From Bolinopsis microptera (taxonomy: Eukaryota; Ctenophora; Tentaculata; Lobata; Bolinopsidae), in the NCBI RefSeq assembly GCF_026151205.1, contig NC_087072.1:26067799-26131798 (forward strand): a stretch of 64,000 nt of DNA. Direction: 5' to 3'. This document shows, in pieces, positions 59,010-64,000 of the stretch. Made by a program: the position numbers and the translations under genes. Under the pieces are notes generated by a model. The model saw nothing but the letters and a program-made list of their open reading frames with translations, made no database searches and had not been told where the DNA came from. Positions within the stretch are counted from its first letter, which is position 1. Each line of letters begins with the position of its first letter.

Positions 59010-60900
59010 ACCATATTAAAAGTAACATTAAAGAACATTAATGTATATCCCCGGGTCAAATCGGAAAAAAATCCTACATTTTAATATACATTTAATATAC
59101 CTACAAGTAGAATATTTAAATTCTTTCGTTAGATTTACATGATGAACTATAATTTTCACTCAATTCGCAAGAAAAGGCCGTTTAATAGACTATACAAGGA
59201 AGTTCCATCCAGATTGGTCAAAAATTGGCTGAGCTATGAGCTTTAAAAAAAATATGCCCATAATTGGGCATACGCTTTTCCCCCCCAAATTCGCTATTTG
59301 CCCAAATTCGATAAAAATTTCAATAGTTTCTATTAATGAGACAAACTCTATGTTGAAAGATATAACTCAGTGGATTTGTTGAATATAGTGGATACTATTC
59401 TAGAAGTACCACCAAGAACAAAATTGGGAAAATTCACAAAATATCTCGGTGTCCGAATACAAGCCAAAAGGAATTTCATTACCATTGGAAATAACTCCAT
59501 CAGTTTTTCAATAATTTTTATCAAAGAACTATTAGGAATCGATATAAGATTGCAATACAAGCTAATTTGGGCAACAAATTTGATATAGTCCTCCAAGGGC
59601 TATAGCAAAGTAGTAATGTAGGTATATTAAAGTATATTAAAAGTAAATCCCTGGTCAAAATCGTGAAATAAATCCAACATTTATCATATACTTTTAATAA
59701 GGTTGCCTGCCCCCCCCCCCCCTTTTCTTGCAGTTTGTGTGATTATAAATCAAATCATCGGCAATCATCTTCTCACAAACGGACACACACCGGGAGAAAC
59801 CTATCAATGCAGTTTGTGTGATTTATAAATCAAATCACTCTTGCAATCACGCTTCTCTCAAACAGACTCAACACTGGATAGAAAACCTCATACTTTCTTC
59901 AGTTTTTGTGATGTTTAAATCGAATCGATCAGGGTAAACACGCTTCTCACAAAACGGACACCCACCAGGGGAAGAATTCCGGAAGAAAAATTTTTCGCTA
60001 GTTAATATACATAAATTATTATAGACTTAGTTTATATTTACTTCGACAGAATTTTTATGACCAAGAATCTTGTCGGTCGATCCCAGAAAATATATTTAAA
60101 TGATAATTGCAAAACGTTAGATTGTTCTCCTCGCGTTTTTTTGGTTAAAGTTGATAGCTACATTTGTGGGCATGATTAATAAAATATTTTATTTCATAAT
60201 TTGATGATTGATATTAGTTACCAATTATAATACACTAGTAAAACACGCTAGTTGAAAGCTTTGAGTACAAGGACATCTTAAAAAACAGTTATTTTAAATT
60301 TCTCTTTATCAACAAGCTCTGTATAACTACTTGCCTATGGAAAGTAGGTGATATTTAATTTGACAATGACAACAACGTTTGTGTATGAATTTTGAGATAA
60401 AGAAAACGTTTATTGACTTCGATATTAACTTAGACAACCCATTTAGACAATTTTGTAAAATCTAGCAACAATGAATTTGTTTGAAAAAGGAAAAAACTCC
60501 TTATTTAGAATCAGCTCCAGCAGTTTCACTTTCATTTTATACGCTGATAATTTCAATTATTGACGATAACTTCAAAATCTAGTGGTTAGTCACAAACAAA
60601 TATTTGACCAATAATTGCAAACTTATAGTGACTCTGATTTTTTGGTTTATTGCTCATCAAAGTTTGAATATATAATTTATTTGGTATTTTCAGATTGATC
60701 TTACAAATTATAGTAAATAATCTTTGTTATTTGAAATCTGTTCGCTTAAGACGTAAATGAACAATGATATGCAAACGATTTTTATCATGGGAAGTCACTT
60801 CTAACAACAGAAAGGTTGAGGAGATTGATATCAAAGAAGAGATGACAGACGACCAACAAGTTAACATCTACTTCAACCTGGTTCATCACAGTATTTTAAT
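58575..60900 (+). pseudogene. decayed C2H2 zinc-finger gene, copy 2 (tandem)
   Basis: Begins with the same CCACCCTAATTCGAGTAAGG-type segment as copy 1 (about 2.37 kb apart) and follows the same order to about 60790. A finger is readable at about 58755-58850 (KTYSC, ALCVI/DYKAS, VHKLTHTGKK), others at 59730-59990. A segment with EEMTDDQQVN, like the acidic N-terminus of such genes, occurs at 58320-58365 and again at 60835-60875, so the locus was probably repeated more than once. Frames are broken throughout. Confidence 0.6.
58955..59722. mobile_element. G-run/C-run-bounded insert in zinc-finger copy 2
   Basis: G53, then CAACCATATTAAAAG; right end reads TTTTAATAAGGTTGCCTG then C-run. It sits at the same place as the insert in copy 1, so it predates the duplication. 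It splits a CCTTATT / CTTGCAG coding joint, with GTGGGG at the left and CTTGCAG at the right, so it could be spliced as an intron. Confidence 0.6.
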
Positions 60901-61765
60901 CTAGTTTAAACCGCCCAAAATTTTACAAAGTGCTTTTCACCGACCCGAGATAAACGAGAATTCAGTTTGAATTTTCCTTCATATAAAATTGTAGGCTTTT
61001 GGAAAAAAAAGGGTTTGGGAGAATGAACACCAAAGAAGCGAATTTTTAAAAAACAATACCCACGGACCCCGGTTGGAAAGTGCTTGAGATTTTTTAGCTA
61101 GTGTTGTTGTGCGGAGTATTATTCCCCACTACTATATTAACATTCCTTTTAGTCCTGAAATGTTGTCACCTTCCGGGGACCTAAACTTGTTATTTCCATC
61201 GATCGATTGACTCAATCCTGAAAACTATTTTCATTATTTTGTTTATGCTCGCTACAAATTAGGTTATTAATCCCCTCTTTCATCTTTGGGCGTGATTTCT
61301 GTATAGATGCTTCTGATAAATTCGGATGAAACACCAGGTCACACAATCTGGCTCATAGACAAAGAAATATTTTGATCACTAGCAGTATACTTCTATTCAT
61401 GACGTCATAATATCCTCCTAAGACTATTGAGTATTAGTAAATAATTAGTGAATTTAAAATCAACCAATAGAGACAAACTAAGAAGAAACAAACTAGATTC
61501 TGACTACATCACATCATATAATAACAAATTTTGTTCTTGACAGCAGTGATAGCCTTGCATTTAATTTTACATGAAATATCAATGATGAAATAAATAAATT
61601 GTATATGATAATTTATATGATATAAAAACGTTGCTGTAGCATATTGCGACAAAACTCTAACACAGCATATACTTTTAAAATGATAAAAAATTAAAAAAAT
61701 TGTACTCAATAGTCAATAATATAATAATAGTAACAACATCATAATTTAAATTTCTGTTGAAGAAG
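60901..61765. other. intergenic, no gene seen
   Basis: AT-rich; the right part is presumably the RNASEH2A 3' flank. Confidence 0.35.
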
Positions 61766-62108
61766 TCAACCCTTGTTCATGATAAAACCGATGTCGAGGA
61801 ATTTCGGTTTGTTTCTTGACTCTCTTGAAGAACGAATTAATTTAGGGGATATTTTCTTCTCTTCCTCTTCGTTATTCCTGTACAACAACAAAACTTTTAC
61901 TTCAAAGCAGGAATAATAGTCTGTAGAACGGATATACCACAGGTATATATTATATAACATCTTATTAGTATTGATGTAGTACTTACCAAGAAACAGGTAC
62001 ACTGCGCTTTTCAATTATCTTTTCTGCAGTAGACCAACTGAATCGGACAAATTGAGGAAATCCAAAACTTCATCGACATTATCCATTAACCACTTCTTTG
62101 TTTTTGGT
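61766..62108 (-). CDS. RNASEH2A: ribonuclease H2 catalytic subunit A, last two exons
   Basis: Minus-strand exons 62108-61987 and 61877-61766, joined TTG|GTAAGT...TACAG|G, giving the C-terminus of RNase H2A, the nuclear enzyme that cuts RNA in RNA:DNA hybrids and removes single ribonucleotides from DNA. Diagnostic blocks are PKTKKWLMDNVDEV and FPQFVRFSWSTAEKI, followed by a Lys/Glu-rich tail of the usual length and a stop. The catalytic acidic residues lie in exons upstream, to the right and outside what I can identify. The first exon is one T short in a T-run near 62063, which breaks the frame between NVDEV and GFPQF; exon phase requires 123 bases where 122 are present. I read this as a homopolymer error, though a real frameshift is possible. 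Confidence 0.85.
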
Positions 62109-62143
62109 CTGTAAAGAGTATATAGTCAATACCAATCAATCTA

Positions 62144-62580
62144 CAGTAAAACCCCGGATTTACCGCAGGCTAAACCCGCGGTAAATCAGGTTTGCAGTAA
62201 ATCGGGGTTTTGGTTTTTGGGGTACAAAATTGGTCAAAAAAGAGGGATATTTCTGATTGTCTTACGATTGTACTCAGTAACTTAATAGTATCACATGTTA
62301 GATAAATTTCAATAACATGCGATTCGATCTCCTTGTCGACTCAGCCGAATGATTGGAAACTTAATTGAGGGTTAAATGAGTAGGGGTACCTGTTAAAAGT
62401 TCAAGGATTCACCCTTCAAGAAACTTCCTAGGATACCCCGTCACTCTTCAGTGCATACTGTAATCTGGTACTATTTACTATTATAACTATTATTCTTGAT
62501 TTCTTTGTAGTACATTGCAAATCGTATCGAAATCTGTAATTATCACTAGCTATCAACATCTGTCATGTTCAGATCGGATC
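62144..62580. mobile_element. pogo/Tigger-like terminus and body fragment
   Basis: Starts CAGTAAAACCCCGG straight after TA, the form of Tigger/pogo ends (CAGT...CCCC, TA target). The following GGTTTACCG-type sequence is palindromic (ACCGCAGG...CGCGGTAAAT). The segment 62260-62575 matches 18740-18900 in inverse orientation, next to the transposase relic. The other terminus was not located. Confidence 0.55.
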
Positions 62581-62661
62581 AAGATCACATATTTCCCCCT
62601 ATCAAGATTCTAAAAAAAAGTGCGATGAGATTGGATTTTGAGACTAAAAAGTGCGATACCC

Positions 62662-62687
62662 CCCCCCCCCCCCCCCCCCCCCCAGCC
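62662..62687. repeat. poly-C run
   Basis: About 26 C in a row between GCGATA and AGCCTGC. Length is doubtful for the same reason as the other homopolymers. Confidence 0.8.
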
Positions 62688-62878
62688 TGCAAAATTTCTT
62701 GCCCCACATATTACTTTGTATTTAAAAACATTTCCCTTTGTACGCGAAATTGTATGTCGCTCGATGTTTATTTCTCAGAATTATAAGTATGCCGCCGTAA
62801 TTTGGATCCATACATAACGAAAAATTTACGTGTGTATTTTTATGAAGTATATAATGCTTACATATTGTAAATCTGATA

Positions 62879-62953
62879 AGCCTCACGTAGCGCCCAGTTT
62901 AGGGCGCGGCCGTTAAGCAGCTGATTCCAGGTTCGAGTCTCGTCGACGGTCAT
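62879..62953 (+). repeat. degenerate tRNA-like sequence, possible SINE head
   Basis: TAGCGCCCAGTTTAGGGCGC resembles an A-box region, and GGTTCGAGTC is a good B box about 35 bases on. The acceptor and T stems do not pair properly, so it is not a working tRNA. The end CTCGTCGACGGTC also occurs in family B elements at 18945 and 19597. Confidence 0.35.
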
Positions 62954-63251
62954 TCTTTTGGCAATTATTAATTATTTTACTAAAATTATCATCAGAGCGC
63001 CTTGTAATATACTTTATCTGATAAATTATACAGTTCGTACTTCAGCTAGAGAAGACTGGCATTTAGGCCAGAGGGGGGGGGGGGTAAATGGCACTTTTGT
63101 AGTTTTTGCATATTTGATAATAGCTAATGGAGACGAACAAAAAGAAAAAAACCGGATCAAAATCTGACCTTGCGCTTCTGAGATATTGCGCGCTCAATTT
63201 TGAGGTTTACCTGTAATTACATGTTAAACTGGAACTTTAAACGACTGTAAC

Positions 63252-63560
63252 TTTTTTGACCTTCGATTCCTTAGTTGAGAAAACCGGCCAATCCCTGATC
63301 TTGAGATTTGTGGTTCCTTGGACAATTACCTCACATCTGGTGCAGCGATTTTTTTTATTTGACTCTGTCTCAAATTATGAGGTTAACCATGTCAAAAATT
63401 CGGAAAATTTAATTGGTTAACCTCATAATTCGAGAAACGAGTCAAATAAAAAAAATCGCTGCACCAGATATCTAGATAGTTGTCCAAGGAACCACTGTAC
63501 CAAATCTCAATATCAGGGAGTGGCCGGTTTTCTCACTAAGGAATCGAAAGGTCAAAAAAT
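63252..63560. repeat. long imperfect inverted repeat
   Basis: Arms 63252-63389 and 63414-63560 pair from TTTTTTGACCTTCGATTCC to GGAATCGAAAGGTCAAAAAA, with a spacer of about 24 bp bordered by GGTTAACCA / TGGTTAACC. Further GAGGTTAAC motifs in both orientations continue to the right edge (63734, 63791, 63893, 63932). Confidence 0.85.
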
Positions 63561-64000
63561 GTGTTTTGAGATAGATGCAATTTAGTGTTGTTCAAAATTT
63601 TGATATCACTGGAATGTATCACAGTTCGTTAGTTAGGACTTTTATACACTTAATAACGTTTGGCTTGATCAGACCCCTGGCCGCTCCTAATGTTTAAGCC
63701 ACTTTCAGTAGTTTAATGGTACTTGTATGTAAAAAATGAGGTTAACCAGACTTCTCACTTCCTGTAAACACTAACTGCATAGAATTTGGGTTGTTAACCT
63801 CGCTTTGACCATATAACACTGGGAGTTGGTTTTATCAATATGTTACTATATATGTAGTAAAACATTGTACAGTATAACGATTAAGTTTTTGAGGTTAACA
63901 TGTAAGTGACTGGTCAGATATTCAAAAAATGAGAGGTTAACCTCATTTTTTGCCCATTTACGGGAAAAATCTTCTACTAAAATTTGGTCAGTTCAGATCA

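Noticed and set aside
62879-62953. Functional tRNA gene
   Set aside because: A good B box, but the acceptor and T stems do not pair and the anticodon arm is poor; kept only as a tRNA-like repeat.

Overview
This is nuclear DNA from an animal. The genes are split by GT-AG introns, non-LTR retrotransposons and cut-and-paste transposon relics are common, and the recognisable proteins are animal orthologues: mitochondrial ornithine carrier, RBMS-type RNA-binding protein, mitochondrial ClpX, RNase H2 subunit A and C2H2 zinc fingers. A secreted HExxH protein with a ShK-like C-terminus and the AT-rich, repeat-laden sequence point to a marine invertebrate, perhaps cnidarian. That placement is a guess.

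Layout. 0-5.4 kb: a LINE tail, an intronless SLC25A15-like gene, a 1.97-kb foldback element (2863-4835) full of a TATCCACCA motif, and another LINE tail. 5.7-16.3 kb: a 12-exon RBMS-like gene on +, with a LINE carrying an open reverse transcriptase in intron 1 and large minisatellites in intron 3. 18.3-20.3 kb: a pogo/Tigger relic and a nest of short palindromic MITEs with 8-bp target duplications. 21.3-28.9 kb: a 9-exon CLPX gene on +; its last intron contains, on the minus strand, a decayed gene for a secreted HExxH/ShK-like protein. 30.9-31.5 kb: a MITE with 26-bp perfect terminal inverted repeats and another MITE inside it. 34.7-37.3 kb: a broken LINE, then a second, plus-strand copy of the HExxH gene that runs into a 19-bp satellite of about 244 units (38.1-42.7 kb). 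42.7-44.1 kb is low-complexity sequence that looks like a failed consensus. 44-61 kb holds an unrecognised minus-strand gene, degenerate LINEs and a tandemly duplicated, decayed zinc-finger locus. 61.8-62.1 kb has the last two exons of RNASEH2A on minus. The right edge has a Tigger-type terminus, a degenerate tRNA-like sequence and a long inverted repeat.

The most unusual pattern is that several tandem arrays start exactly at an exon's 5' splice site and carry that donor in every unit: RBMS intron 3 (42 bp x 29), CLPX intron 5 (22 bp x about 24) and two introns of the nested minus-strand gene (23 bp x 28 and 20 bp x 26). The introns of the nested gene are almost entirely such arrays. Each array therefore offers dozens of equivalent donor sites. 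In RBMS the unit is 14 codons with no stop, so choice of donor could vary the length of a Q/N/Y-rich segment.

All exon structures were built by reading splice sites and checking phase by eye. No alignment or transcript data were available. Several coding regions beyond about 42.7 kb have single-base or phase breaks that look like consensus errors, so broken genes there may not be real pseudogenes.
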